From Pseudomonas tohonis (GTDB lineage: Bacteria > Pseudomonadota > Gammaproteobacteria > Pseudomonadales > Pseudomonadaceae): 64,000 nt of DNA. A program made the translations under genes and the position numbers. Numbering within the stretch: position 1 is the stretch's first letter; every line of letters starts with the position of its first letter. Below are positions 47,001 to 55,783 of this stretch, piece by piece. Under the pieces are notes generated by a model. The model was not told where the DNA came from. It did not search any database and was given only the letters and a program-made list of their open reading frames with translations. The DNA lies in assembly GCF_012767755.2 (NCBI RefSeq), contig NZ_AP023189.1, forward strand, positions 186,001 to 250,000. Direction: 5' to 3'.

Positions 47001-47942
47001 ATGACCCTCACCGAACTGCGCTACATCGTCACCCTCGCTCAGGAACAGCACTTCGGCCGCGCGGCGGAGCGTTGCCATGTCAGCCAGCCGACGCTGTCGG
47101 TGGGCGTGAAGAAGCTCGAGGACGAGCTGGGCGTGCTGATCTTCGAGCGCAGCAAGAGCGCGGTGCGCCTGACCCCGGTGGGCGAGGGCATCGTCACCCA
47201 GGCGCAGAAGGTGCTGGAGCAGGCCCAGGGCATCCGCGAACTGGCCCAGGCCGGCAAGAACCAGCTGACCGCACCGCTCAAGGTCGGCGCCATCTATACC
47301 GTCGGCCCCTACCTGTTCCCCCACCTGATTCCCCAGCTGCACCGCGTCGCACCGCAGATGCCGCTGTACATCGAAGAGAACTTCACCCACATCCTGCGCG
47401 ACAAGCTGCGCACCGGCGAGCTGGACGCGATCATCATCGCGCTGCCCTTCGCCGAAGCCGATGTGCTGACCAAGCCCCTCTACGACGAGCCCTTCTACGT
47501 GCTGCTGCCGGCCAACCATCCCTGGACGGCGAAGAAGACCATCGACAGCGAGCTGCTCAACGACAAGAGCCTGCTGCTGCTCGGTGAAGGCCACTGCTTC
47601 CGCGACCAGGTGCTCGAAGCCTGCCCGACCCTGCGCAAGGGTGGCGAGGACAGCGCCAAGCACACGACCGTGGAATCCAGCTCCCTGGAAACCATCCGCC
47701 ACATGGTCGCCTCCGGCCTCGGTGTCTCGATCCTGCCGTTCTCGGCGGTGGACAGCCATCACTACGCCCCGGGTGTGATCGAGATCCGCCCGCTGACCCC
47801 GCCGGTGCCGTTCCGCACCGTCGCCATCGCCTGGCGCGCCAGCTTCCCGCGCCCGCGAGCCATCGAGGTACTGGCCGACTCCATCCGCCTGTGCTCGGTG
47901 GCCCGCCCGCAGCAGGCACAGGCCGAACCGCAACCGGCATGA
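47001..47942 (+). CDS. oxyR: Hydrogen peroxide-sensing regulator OxyR
   Basis: 313-residue LysR-family protein with both redox cysteines, Cys199 and Cys208 (GEGHCFRDQVLEAC), which form a disulfide on peroxide exposure. The winged helix FGRAAERCHVSQPTLSVGVKKLEDE is standard. The start at 47001 gives the family N-terminus MTLTELRYIVTLA. The recG start overlaps its stop (ATGA), as in other pseudomonads, so the two are translationally coupled. Confidence 0.97.
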   Translation: MTLTELRYIVTLAQEQHFGRAAERCHVSQPTLSVGVKKLEDELGVLIFERSKSAVRLTPVGEGIVTQAQKVLEQAQGIRELAQAGKNQLTAPLKVGAIYTVGPYLFPHLIPQLHRVAPQMPLYIEENFTHILRDKLRTGELDAIIIALPFAEADVLTKPLYDEPFYVLLPANHPWTAKKTIDSELLNDKSLLLLGEGHCFRDQVLEACPTLRKGGEDSAKHTTVESSSLETIRHMVASGLGVSILPFSAVDSHHYAPGVIEIRPLTPPVPFRTVAIAWRASFPRPRAIEVLADSIRLCSVARPQQAQAEPQPA

Positions 47943-50014
47943 CCGAGCTCTCTCAGGTTCCCGTCACCGTGCTCAAGGGCGTCGGTGACGCGCTGGCGGA
48001 GAAGCTCGCCAAGGTCGGCCTGGAGAACCTCCAGGACATCCTCTTCCACCTCCCGCTGCGCTACCAGGACCGCACCCGCGTGGTGCCCATCGGCGCCCTG
48101 CGCCCCGGCCAGGACGCGGTGGTCGAAGGCACCGTCACCGGCGCCGACGTGGTCATGGGCAAGCGCCGCAGCCTGCTGGTGCGCCTGCACGACGGCACGG
48201 GCGCGCTGAGCCTGCGCTTCTACCACTTCAGCAACGCGCAGAAGGAAGGCCTCAAGCGCGGCACCCAGCTGCGCTGCTACGGCGAGGCCCGCCCCGGCGC
48301 CTCGGGCCTGGAGATCTACCACCCCGAGTACCGCGCACTCAACGGCGACGAACCGGCCCCGGTGGAGCAGACCCTGACGCCCATCTACCCGACCACCGAA
48401 GGCCTGACCCAGCAACGCCTGCGCCAGCTCAGCCAGCTGGCGCTCGCCCGCCTGGGCCCGGAAAGCCTGCCGGACTGGCTGCCGGAGGAGCTGGCCCGCG
48501 ACTACCGCCTGGGCCCGCTCGACGAAGCCATCCGCTACCTGCACCGGCCGCCGCCGGACGCCGATCTCGACGAACTCGCCGAAGGCCAGCACTGGGCCCA
48601 GCACCGCCTCGCCTTCGAGGAACTGCTCACCCACCAGCTTTCCCTGCAGCGGCTGCGTGAAACCCAGCGCGCCCAGCAGGCACCCCAGCTGCCACCGGCG
48701 AAGAAACTGCCACAACGCTACCTGGCCAACCTCGGCTTCAAACCCACCGGCGCCCAGCAACGGGTCGGCGCCGAAATCGCCTACGACCTCGCCCAGCCCG
48801 AGCCGATGCTGCGCCTGGTGCAGGGTGACGTCGGCGCCGGCAAGACCGTGGTCGCCGCGCTGGCGGCCCTGCAGGCCCTGGAGGCCGGCTACCAGGTCGC
48901 GCTGATGGCGCCCACCGAGATCCTCGCCGAGCAGCACTTCCTCAACTTCAGCAAATGGCTGCAGCCGCTGGGCATCGAAGTCGCCTGGCTCGCCGGCAAG
49001 CTCAAGGGCAAGGCACGCGCCGCCGCGCTGGAGCAGATCGCCGCTGGAGCCCCCATGGTCGTGGGCACCCATGCGCTGTTCCAGGACGAGGTGCAGTTCA
49101 AGCGCCTGGCCCTGGTGATCATCGACGAGCAGCACCGCTTCGGCGTGCAGCAGCGCCTGGCCCTGCGCAAGAAGGGCATCGACGGCCGCCTCAGCCCGCA
49201 CCAGCTGATCATGACCGCCACGCCCATTCCGCGGACGCTGGCCATGAGCGCCTACGCCGACCTCGACACATCGATCCTCGACGAGCTGCCCCCCGGACGC
49301 ACGCCGGTCAATACCGTGCTGGTGGCCGACAACCGCCGCATGGAGGTGATCGAGCGGGTCCGCGCCGCCTGCCAGGAAGGGCGCCAGGCCTACTGGGTCT
49401 GCACCCTGATCGAGGAATCCGAGGAGCTGACCTGCCAGGCTGCGGAAACCACCTTCGAGGAGCTATCGTCCGCCCTTGGCGAGCTGCGCGTGGGGCTGAT
49501 CCACGGCCGCATGAAGGCGCCGGAGAAGGCGGCGGTGATGGACGAGTTCAAGCAGGGCAAGCTGCAGCTGCTGGTGGCGACCACGGTGATCGAGGTGGGC
49601 GTCGACGTGCCCAACTCCAGCCTGATGATCATCGAGAACCCCGAGCGCCTCGGCCTGGCCCAGCTGCACCAGCTGCGCGGGCGTGTCGGCCGAGGCAGCG
49701 CCGCCAGCCACTGCGTGCTGCTCTACCACCCGCCGCTGTCGCAGCTGGGCCGCGAGCGCCTGGGCATCATGCGCGAGACCAGCGACGGCTTCGTGATCGC
49801 CGAGAAGGACCTGGAGCTGCGCGGGCCCGGCGAGATGCTGGGCACCCGGCAGACCGGCCTGCTGCAGTTCAAGGTCGCCGACCTGATGCGCGACGCCGAC
49901 CTGCTGCCGGCCGTGCGCGACGCCGCGCAAGCCTTGATGGAACGCTGGCCCCAGCACGTGAGTCCGTTATTGGAGCGCTGGTTGCGCCACGGCCAGCAAT
50001 ACGGCCAAGTGTGA
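47939..50014 (+). CDS. recG: ATP-dependent DNA helicase RecG
   Basis: 691 residues (E. coli 693). RecG reverses stalled forks and processes branched DNA. The N-terminal wedge domain (LRYQDRTRVVPI, GTGALSLRFYHFSNAQ) is followed by helicase motifs: GDVGAGKTVVAALA, IIDEQHRFGVQQR, MTATPIPRTLA and QLHQLRGRVGRG. The start at 47939 overlaps oxyR by four bases. Confidence 0.97.
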   Translation: MTELSQVPVTVLKGVGDALAEKLAKVGLENLQDILFHLPLRYQDRTRVVPIGALRPGQDAVVEGTVTGADVVMGKRRSLLVRLHDGTGALSLRFYHFSNAQKEGLKRGTQLRCYGEARPGASGLEIYHPEYRALNGDEPAPVEQTLTPIYPTTEGLTQQRLRQLSQLALARLGPESLPDWLPEELARDYRLGPLDEAIRYLHRPPPDADLDELAEGQHWAQHRLAFEELLTHQLSLQRLRETQRAQQAPQLPPAKKLPQRYLANLGFKPTGAQQRVGAEIAYDLAQPEPMLRLVQGDVGAGKTVVAALAALQALEAGYQVALMAPTEILAEQHFLNFSKWLQPLGIEVAWLAGKLKGKARAAALEQIAAGAPMVVGTHALFQDEVQFKRLALVIIDEQHRFGVQQRLALRKKGIDGRLSPHQLIMTATPIPRTLAMSAYADLDTSILDELPPGRTPVNTVLVADNRRMEVIERVRAACQEGRQAYWVCTLIEESEELTCQAAETTFEELSSALGELRVGLIHGRMKAPEKAAVMDEFKQGKLQLLVATTVIEVGVDVPNSSLMIIENPERLGLAQLHQLRGRVGRGSAASHCVLLYHPPLSQLGRERLGIMRETSDGFVIAEKDLELRGPGEMLGTRQTGLLQFKVADLMRDADLLPAVRDAAQALMERWPQHVSPLLERWLRHGQQYGQV

Positions 50015-50105
50015 CGTGGCGCACATTGCGCCGGTCGCCTGACCCATCAGTCACCCAGGCCGCTCGTTATACTCAGGGCAGTCGCTTTTTCGCTGGATGC
50101 TACCC

Positions 50106-51512
50106 ATGACCGAAGTCGCTCTCGCTCCAGATTCAGAACCCCAAGCCCCATCGGTGATCCTGCAACTGCTGGACAAACTGGGCCTGGCCTACCAGATACG
50201 CCTCGAAGAGCCCTCCCTGGAGCCGGCCCGTCGCGTACAGGCGGTTCTGTTGGAAGACGCGGTCGGCACCCTGCTGGTGTTCTACCCGCGCAACCAGTTG
50301 CTGGACCTCAACCGTCTCGCCGAACTCACCGGCCGCAAGCTGGTGGCGGTGAAGCCGGAGCGCTTCGACCGCATGCTCGGCAAGCACGACCTCAACACCC
50401 TGCCGGCCCTGCCGCCGCTGACCAGCTCGCCGTGCCTGTATGACGAGCGCCTGCTGCAGGAACCGCAGCTGCTGATCGAATCCGGCCACTCCGGCGTATT
50501 GCTGGAACTGGCCGCCGAGGATTTCCGCCAGCTGCTGAGCAAGGCCAGCGCCGCCCGCTTCGGCGTGCCGCTGAGCAGCATCCGCCTCAACCTCGATCGC
50601 CCTGACGACGACCGCGCCGAGATCACCCAGGCGGTGCAGGCCTTCACCGCCCGCCGTATCCAGCAGCGCCTCGAGGAGACCATCGAGATCCCGCCGCTGC
50701 CGGAAACCGCGCAGAAGATCATCAAGCTGCGGGTCGACCCCAACGCCACCGTCGACGACATCACCGGCGTGGTCGAGACCGACCCGGCCCTGGCCGCCCA
50801 GGTGGTGAGCTGGGCGGCGTCGCCCTATTACGCCGCGCCCGGCAAGATCCGCTCGGTGGAGGACGCCATCGTCCGCGTGCTGGGCTTCGACCTGGTGATC
50901 AACCTCGCCCTCGGCCTGGCCCTGGGCAAGACCCTGAGCCTGCCCCGCGAGCAGCCGCAACACGCCACGCCCTACTGGCACCAGGCGATCTACACCGCCG
51001 CCGTGATCGAGGGCCTGACCCGCGCCATCCCCCGCGCGCAGCGCCCCGAAGCCGGGCTGACCTACCTCGGCGGCCTGCTGCACAACTTCGGCTACCTGGT
51101 GCTGGCCCATGTCTTTCCGCCGCATTTCACGCTGATCTGCCGCCACCTGGAGGTCAACCCGCACCTGGCACACGGCTATGTCGAGCAGCACCTGCTGGGC
51201 ATCACCCGCGAGCAGATCGGCAGCTGGCTGATGCGCTTCTGGGACATGCCGGAGGAGCTGGCCACCAGCCTGCGCTTCCAGCACGACCCGCACTACGACG
51301 GCGCCCATGCCGCCTACCCGAACCTCGTCTGCCTGGCCGTCAGCCTGCTGCGCTCCCGCGGCATCGGCACCGGCCCGGTGGAGGAAATCCCCGATGAGCT
51401 GTTCGAGCGCCTGGGGCTGTCCCGCGACAAGGCCGAGGAATCGGTGAGCAAGGTGCTGGAGGCCGAGGCCGCGCTGCGCGAGCTGGCCTCCCAGTTCAAC
51501 CCGCCACACTGA
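50106..51512 (+). CDS. YbaK-like / HDOD domain fusion protein
   Basis: 468 residues. The first 150 or so resemble the YbaK/ProX aminoacyl-tRNA deacylase fold (LLDKLGLAYQIRLEEP, LLVFYPRNQLLDLNRLAELTGRKLVAV). A HDOD domain follows from about residue 190 (IEIPPLPETAQKIIKLRVDPNATVDDITGVVETDPALAAQVV). HDOD proteins are non-catalytic signalling modules related to HD phosphohydrolases. The editing pocket's lysine cannot be confirmed, so the first domain may only bind ligand. An ATG at 50097 would add three residues; I prefer 50106. A terminator follows. Confidence 0.8.
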   Translation: MTEVALAPDSEPQAPSVILQLLDKLGLAYQIRLEEPSLEPARRVQAVLLEDAVGTLLVFYPRNQLLDLNRLAELTGRKLVAVKPERFDRMLGKHDLNTLPALPPLTSSPCLYDERLLQEPQLLIESGHSGVLLELAAEDFRQLLSKASAARFGVPLSSIRLNLDRPDDDRAEITQAVQAFTARRIQQRLEETIEIPPLPETAQKIIKLRVDPNATVDDITGVVETDPALAAQVVSWAASPYYAAPGKIRSVEDAIVRVLGFDLVINLALGLALGKTLSLPREQPQHATPYWHQAIYTAAVIEGLTRAIPRAQRPEAGLTYLGGLLHNFGYLVLAHVFPPHFTLICRHLEVNPHLAHGYVEQHLLGITREQIGSWLMRFWDMPEELATSLRFQHDPHYDGAHAAYPNLVCLAVSLLRSRGIGTGPVEEIPDELFERLGLSRDKAEESVSKVLEAEAALRELASQFNPPH

Positions 51513-51527
51513 CGCGGGCAGTCGCAG

Positions 51528-51553
51528 AAAAGGGGCCTGGTGGCCCCTTTTTT
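51528..51553. terminator. Bidirectional terminator after the HDOD gene
   Basis: The stem AAAGGGGCC/GGCCCCTTT with loop TGGT is flanked by A and T runs, between convergent genes. Confidence 0.85.
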
Positions 51554-51581
51554 CATGGCTGCGCTGGCGCCTCGCTGCGCA

Positions 51582-52304
51582 CTACTTGAGCAGCGCCCGA
51601 CGCTTGGCGAAGACCCCGGGCAGCGCCTCCAGGCTCAGCTCCAGCAGCTGCTTGACCGCAGGCCGCTCGTAGAGCTCCGCATAGGCCCGGACATCGTCGC
51701 TGGGCATCTGCCGGTAGGCGTACAGCATGAAGGACTCCACCGCCTGCTCACTGCTCGCGCGGATGCCTTCGGCCTGCTTGGCGGTCTGTTCGGCCAGGGC
51801 CTTCTCGCCGATCTTCTCGCCGCGCTGGCGCAGGGTCAGCATGGCCAGGGTCTTGCCCACTTCGTAGCGCAGCAGCGCGGCCAGGTCGGTGGTTCGCGCC
51901 GCGCGGTCGAGCCGGCGCACCAGCTCCAGGCGATCGGCACGCGGCGGCTTGCTCGCCAGCTGGGTGCGGTAGCTGGCCAGTCCTTCGCCCACATCGCGCT
52001 CAGCCGCAGTGAAGCGCTGCGCCAAGGGGCTATCGAGGGCGGCCTCGACCTCGGCGAGCTGCTCGGCGCTGACCTTGGGCGCGACGGCAGCGGCCAGGTC
52101 ACGGCACATCGCGTCGGCTTCGAAGGCCTTGTTCAGCTGCTTGAGGTAGCGTTCCGGCGCGCCGCGCTGCAACAGCGGGCCGCTCTGCTCGCAGAGCAGG
52201 CGTACACCGGCCAGCTCGAAGGCCTTGGCCAGATCGTCGGGTTTCGGGGCCGCGAAAGCGGTGAGGCTGCCGAGCAGCAGCGGTAGGGCGAGGAGGGCAC
52301 GCAT
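51582..52304 (-). CDS. Secreted DUF2059-like hypothetical protein
   Basis: 240 residues with a signal peptide ending at TAFA and an all-helical mature part. The C-terminal section (YAYRQMPSDDVRAYAELYERPAVKQLLELS) resembles DUF2059 proteins, small periplasmic helical proteins of unknown function; this link is from memory. Two cysteines (CEQSG, MCRDLA) could form a disulfide. The start at 52304 is chosen because the signal peptide begins there. Confidence 0.72.
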   Translation of the reverse strand: MRALLALPLLLGSLTAFAAPKPDDLAKAFELAGVRLLCEQSGPLLQRGAPERYLKQLNKAFEADAMCRDLAAAVAPKVSAEQLAEVEAALDSPLAQRFTAAERDVGEGLASYRTQLASKPPRADRLELVRRLDRAARTTDLAALLRYEVGKTLAMLTLRQRGEKIGEKALAEQTAKQAEGIRASSEQAVESFMLYAYRQMPSDDVRAYAELYERPAVKQLLELSLEALPGVFAKRRALLK

Positions 52305-52411
52305 GAGCTGGATTCCATCGATACGAGCACCCCTCGCCAGAGAGGGGCGCACAGGAATCAGCCTAGCGAAAGCACCGCGCGCCGACCAGCGACGACGCGG
52401 CCGAATGCGGA

Positions 52412-52804
52412 TCAGGCAGCCTTTTTGGCCGCAGCCTTCTTCTTCGGCACCAGGTACTTGGTCAGGCCCTGGAACCAGATCACCAGCGCGGGGTTGCCCT
52501 GGATCTGGATGTCCTTGTTCTGGATGCCCTGCATGAAGGCCAGCTGCTTGTTCTTGGCGTTCATGGTGGCGAAGCCGTAGGCGCCGTCCTTGAAGCCGAT
52601 GGCGAAGGCCGGGGCCTCGGCGGTGCCGCGCTTGCTGGTCACGCGCTGGTCTCTGACGATGAAGTGCCGCGCGACCTTGCCGTCCAGGGTATGCAGCTGG
52701 AAGACCAGGTCCTTGCCGGCGAGCTGCTCCTGAAAAGCGGCGTTGTCACGGCTGGCCTTGGCCATCAGGCGGCCCAGCATCCAGAGGAGAAGACGGAATT
52801 TCAT
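52412..52804 (-). CDS. SCP-2-like sterol-transfer-fold protein
   Basis: 130 residues. The central region (FQLHTLDGKVARHFIVRDQRV, AIGFKDGAYGFATM, FMQGIQNKDIQIQGNPALVIWFQGL) fits the SCP-2 lipid-binding fold. The tail is a Lys/Ala-rich stretch. The ATG at 52804 has GAGG eight bases upstream; a GTG two codons earlier is possible. It is the last gene with clear core-genome character before composition changes at about 52.9 kb. Confidence 0.68.
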   Translation of the reverse strand: MKFRLLLWMLGRLMAKASRDNAAFQEQLAGKDLVFQLHTLDGKVARHFIVRDQRVTSKRGTAEAPAFAIGFKDGAYGFATMNAKNKQLAFMQGIQNKDIQIQGNPALVIWFQGLTKYLVPKKKAAAKKAA

Positions 52805-53162
52805 GCGCACGAGCCTCGGCTGAAAATGGAACGGCGGCGCATTGTAGCGGTTTGCGAGAAGGACTACAGCCAGACTTGGGATGGGCAGAACGTGCTGTCA
52901 GATCACACCCGGAGCCTGGCGGCCCCGGGTGTCCATGGCCTTAGTTGACCGCGTCCTTCAATAACCATTGAGAAATACCGTTTCATTTTTTGAAACACCG
53001 CCACCCCCCACCAGATCAGCTCACCGTTGAGAATTCTTTTGATCAAGCAGAACATTCGTTTCATTTTATAGAAAAAAGCTTGCCCCTTCGGGCGAAAACA
53101 CCCTCAGGTGCTTCTACCCGGCATGTCAAAATCGTCTCCATGTATCCTTTCGCCGCCCAAAA
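52805..53162. promoter_or_regulatory. AT-rich gap with repeats upstream of an orphan response regulator
   Basis: This 358-bp gap has no gene. The 11-mer CGTTTCATTTT occurs at 52979-52989 and 53057-53067, 78 bp apart; the first copy forms the palindrome GTTTCATTTTTTGAAAC (52980-52996). A hairpin GCCC-CTTC-GGGC lies near 53081-53092. The repeats may be regulator sites for the following gene. Confidence 0.4.
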
Positions 53163-53882
53163 ATGACAGCTATTGCAAAACTCATTTCGATCAAAATCCT
53201 TGTCGCTCACGATCACCCGGCACTGCGCTCACATATTCGAACCTGCCTTGAGAAGTTTGGCTACGAGGTAACAGAGACAGAAAGCTGCAAGCAAGCCACA
53301 ATCGTCATGAATACATCAAAGTTCTCGGCGATGGTTTTTAATGGTGACGCGCCAGACTTTTTATCCGAAGCCCCTTTAATAATCAGGTGCTCAACTATAA
53401 ACAAAGACACCCCATGCATTATTTTGGCGCAAGCTAATTCACTGATCATTAATAATAAAACCTTCAACCCGAAGATTGATGATTACTTGCTTAAGCCATT
53501 CAAAATTGAGGTTATTGCAAAGCGCATCGCCGCCATAATAAAACCGAAGAATCTAGGATCTATTACGTCTATAGGCAGCATGACACTTTGCGACAAAAAA
53601 GGGACGCTCACTATTGGCGGATCAACGTCGAGGCTTCCGAAAAGGCAACATCAAATACTCTTTACACTAGCCAAACATGCGCCTCGAGTAGTCCATCAAG
53701 ATCTAATTATTGCTGCACTTGATGCTCAGAAAGAATGCAAATCAAGCGATGATACGACTATCAAGTCTACGATTTATCGATTGCGCAAGAGCTTGCGAGA
53801 TGCTGGCAGTGATGTACGCATCAAAAACGTTCGGGGATGTGGATACAGAGTCCAAATCCCAGAATGCGAGCCATCGGACTGA
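53163..53882 (+). CDS. Orphan OmpR-like response regulator with degenerate receiver
   Basis: 239 residues. The N-terminal part (about 10-125) follows a receiver fold: VAHDHPALR at the acidic pocket and the conserved lysine Lys111 in YLLKPF. The phospho-acceptor position appears to be Asn60 (VFNGDAP), so ordinary phosphorylation is unlikely. Residues about 135-235 are an OmpR/PhoB winged helix (LPKRQHQILFTLAKHAPRVVHQDLI, STIYRLRKSLRDAG, IKNVRGCGYRVQ). No histidine kinase is adjacent. GC content is far below the core genes, suggesting transfer. Targets are unknown; autoregulation through the upstream repeats is possible. Confidence 0.78.
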   Translation: MTAIAKLISIKILVAHDHPALRSHIRTCLEKFGYEVTETESCKQATIVMNTSKFSAMVFNGDAPDFLSEAPLIIRCSTINKDTPCIILAQANSLIINNKTFNPKIDDYLLKPFKIEVIAKRIAAIIKPKNLGSITSIGSMTLCDKKGTLTIGGSTSRLPKRQHQILFTLAKHAPRVVHQDLIIAALDAQKECKSSDDTTIKSTIYRLRKSLRDAGSDVRIKNVRGCGYRVQIPECEPSD

Positions 53883-54115
53883 AAGCCCACTCGGCCTCAG
53901 CTAAAATTCGCGGCAAATATTCAAATACGGATGAGGAACATATCCCCAATGGCATAGAGCGGGTAAGAGTCGTTACATCTACGCTTACTCTCGGCGAATT
54001 TTAAGGCCTCCCACTACCAATAAGGAATTCTGGTTTGGGTCTGACCGCATAATCCGAGCTGGCTTTGGTTTTTTATTTCCAAGCCTCCTCCACAGCGTGA
54101 GCGGGAATTTAATAA

Positions 54116-55783
54116 TTAGAAGTGCTGCTTGGTGAGATGGCGCACAACATGGCTCACAAACTCGGCATGCGGAGCTCGATGCTCATCCCATCTTCTTGCG
54201 TTCTTTGGCCATGGCCTGTAATCCGCAGTTGTAAGCACAAGCCGGTTTTTGGCCCTAGAGATTCCAACAAAGAACACGCATCGCTCTTGGTCGAGTTGCC
54301 CCCAGAACGTTTGTTGCTCGACGCCAAGCACAACTACCGAATGAAACTCCAAACCTTTGCTTTTATGCATGGTTAGGAACCGAACTGCCGAATCGTCAGA
54401 AAGCCGTGCCAATGCTCTGAGTAAATCTGGCTCTGTAGCCAGTAGCCCTCTGATGCGCTCACGAACTTCGCGAACAATCTCTAACAGACGAGCCTTGGAG
54501 CGGTAGTCGGCGGAGAGTGCACTGACGGACGAGAAGCCTAGTTTTTTGAGGAATTCATTGGCCATATCCCACCATGAGGCATATGGATTCGCTGTTTTGC
54601 GCTCTTGCTTAACTTTCTTCAGGTGCTCACGATAGGTCTCTTCGAAGATCCGTTGGGCACTGCTTCGGCTGTCGTCGTCCTCGAACGGGGTGAAGTGGTC
54701 CATTAATCGAGACCATGCTTCTGCTTGCTCCTGGCCGTACAGGCAAGTGAGGTAGTCGACTACAAGGCTGACTGCCGGCTCTTTCAGGAGATCCTGAAGG
54801 TTGTGATCGTTGCGATGAGCGATTCCCAACTCAGTGAGTCGAAACATTAGGAATTCGCCGTACTCTTCAATCTGACGAGGCATCAAAACGGCGATCTGAC
54901 TAGGTGGTATGCCTTCCTGAGAAATCCAGCGCTGAATAAGGTTCGCTACAGCCTGCGCTTCCTCCGCGGCATTTGGGAAACGCCCCGCCAAAATCTCCCC
55001 CCCATCACCCTTGGCAAGATCTTCCGGCATCACCGCATCAGCCTCAATCTCCCGAATGACGTCATTCTGCATCCGCAGAAGGGCTGGCTGGGACCGGAAG
55101 TTCAAGAACAGGCGCAGAGGGCGGGCACCAAAGTCGTCAGCGTAAGTTTTGAAGATTCCTTCAAGTGCGCCTGCCCAACCCATGATGGTCTGCTTGGTAT
55201 CTCCTACAGCGGTCAGGATCGCTGGTGTACCGTGGAACAGCAGTTTTATCAGTTCGTATTGGTCTGCAGTGCAGTCTTGGAATTCGTCAAGGAACACATG
55301 TGAATAGGACTGACGTATTGCATTGCGGGCGATCACGCTCTCTTTCACGATCCGAAGGGCAAGCGGGAGCAGATGATTGAAGGTGATCTGTTTGCCTCGG
55401 ATGTACTGTGGACCAATTTCGTAGTCTTGGCTCAACGCCTCATCCACCAAAATTGGGTGGAACCGATCAATGATCCTCTTCGCAAAGCCATGAAAGGTAA
55501 CGCTGTCGAAGCGTGACGAGTAATCCCAGCCACAGCGAAGCTGAACCCGCTGTTTGAGATTCCGACTGGCATCGGTCTTGAACGAGACGGCAAGTATGCG
55601 TTTCGGGTAGCGGCAGGAGTTCGTACGTAGAAGAAAGTCCGCTCGCTGCGCAAGTACTTCTGTTTTGCCTGCACCAGGACCAGCAGTAAGCACTACTGAC
55701 TCTTCTCGCTCCCGGATAGCCTCCCACGCATTTCTCTCCAGTCGAATTCCTGGGGAGGGAACCCAGCGTTCAGGCTTGATCAT
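54116..55783 (-). CDS. gajB: Gabija protein GajB, UvrD-like helicase
   Basis: 555 residues of superfamily 1 helicase. Walker A is AGPGAGKT (34-41), Walker B is DEFQD (166-170), motif III is GDTKQTIMGWAGA, motif V is TMHKSKGLEF and motif VI is FVGISRAKNRLVLT. In Gabija, GajB senses DNA ends or nucleotide changes and activates GajA. The start overlaps the gajA stop by four bases (55780-55783). UvrD helicases also pair with other OLD systems, so the assignment rests on the tight two-gene pairing. Confidence 0.85.
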   Translation of the reverse strand: MIKPERWVPSPGIRLERNAWEAIREREESVVLTAGPGAGKTEVLAQRADFLLRTNSCRYPKRILAVSFKTDASRNLKQRVQLRCGWDYSSRFDSVTFHGFAKRIIDRFHPILVDEALSQDYEIGPQYIRGKQITFNHLLPLALRIVKESVIARNAIRQSYSHVFLDEFQDCTADQYELIKLLFHGTPAILTAVGDTKQTIMGWAGALEGIFKTYADDFGARPLRLFLNFRSQPALLRMQNDVIREIEADAVMPEDLAKGDGGEILAGRFPNAAEEAQAVANLIQRWISQEGIPPSQIAVLMPRQIEEYGEFLMFRLTELGIAHRNDHNLQDLLKEPAVSLVVDYLTCLYGQEQAEAWSRLMDHFTPFEDDDSRSSAQRIFEETYREHLKKVKQERKTANPYASWWDMANEFLKKLGFSSVSALSADYRSKARLLEIVREVRERIRGLLATEPDLLRALARLSDDSAVRFLTMHKSKGLEFHSVVVLGVEQQTFWGQLDQERCVFFVGISRAKNRLVLTTADYRPWPKNARRWDEHRAPHAEFVSHVVRHLTKQHF

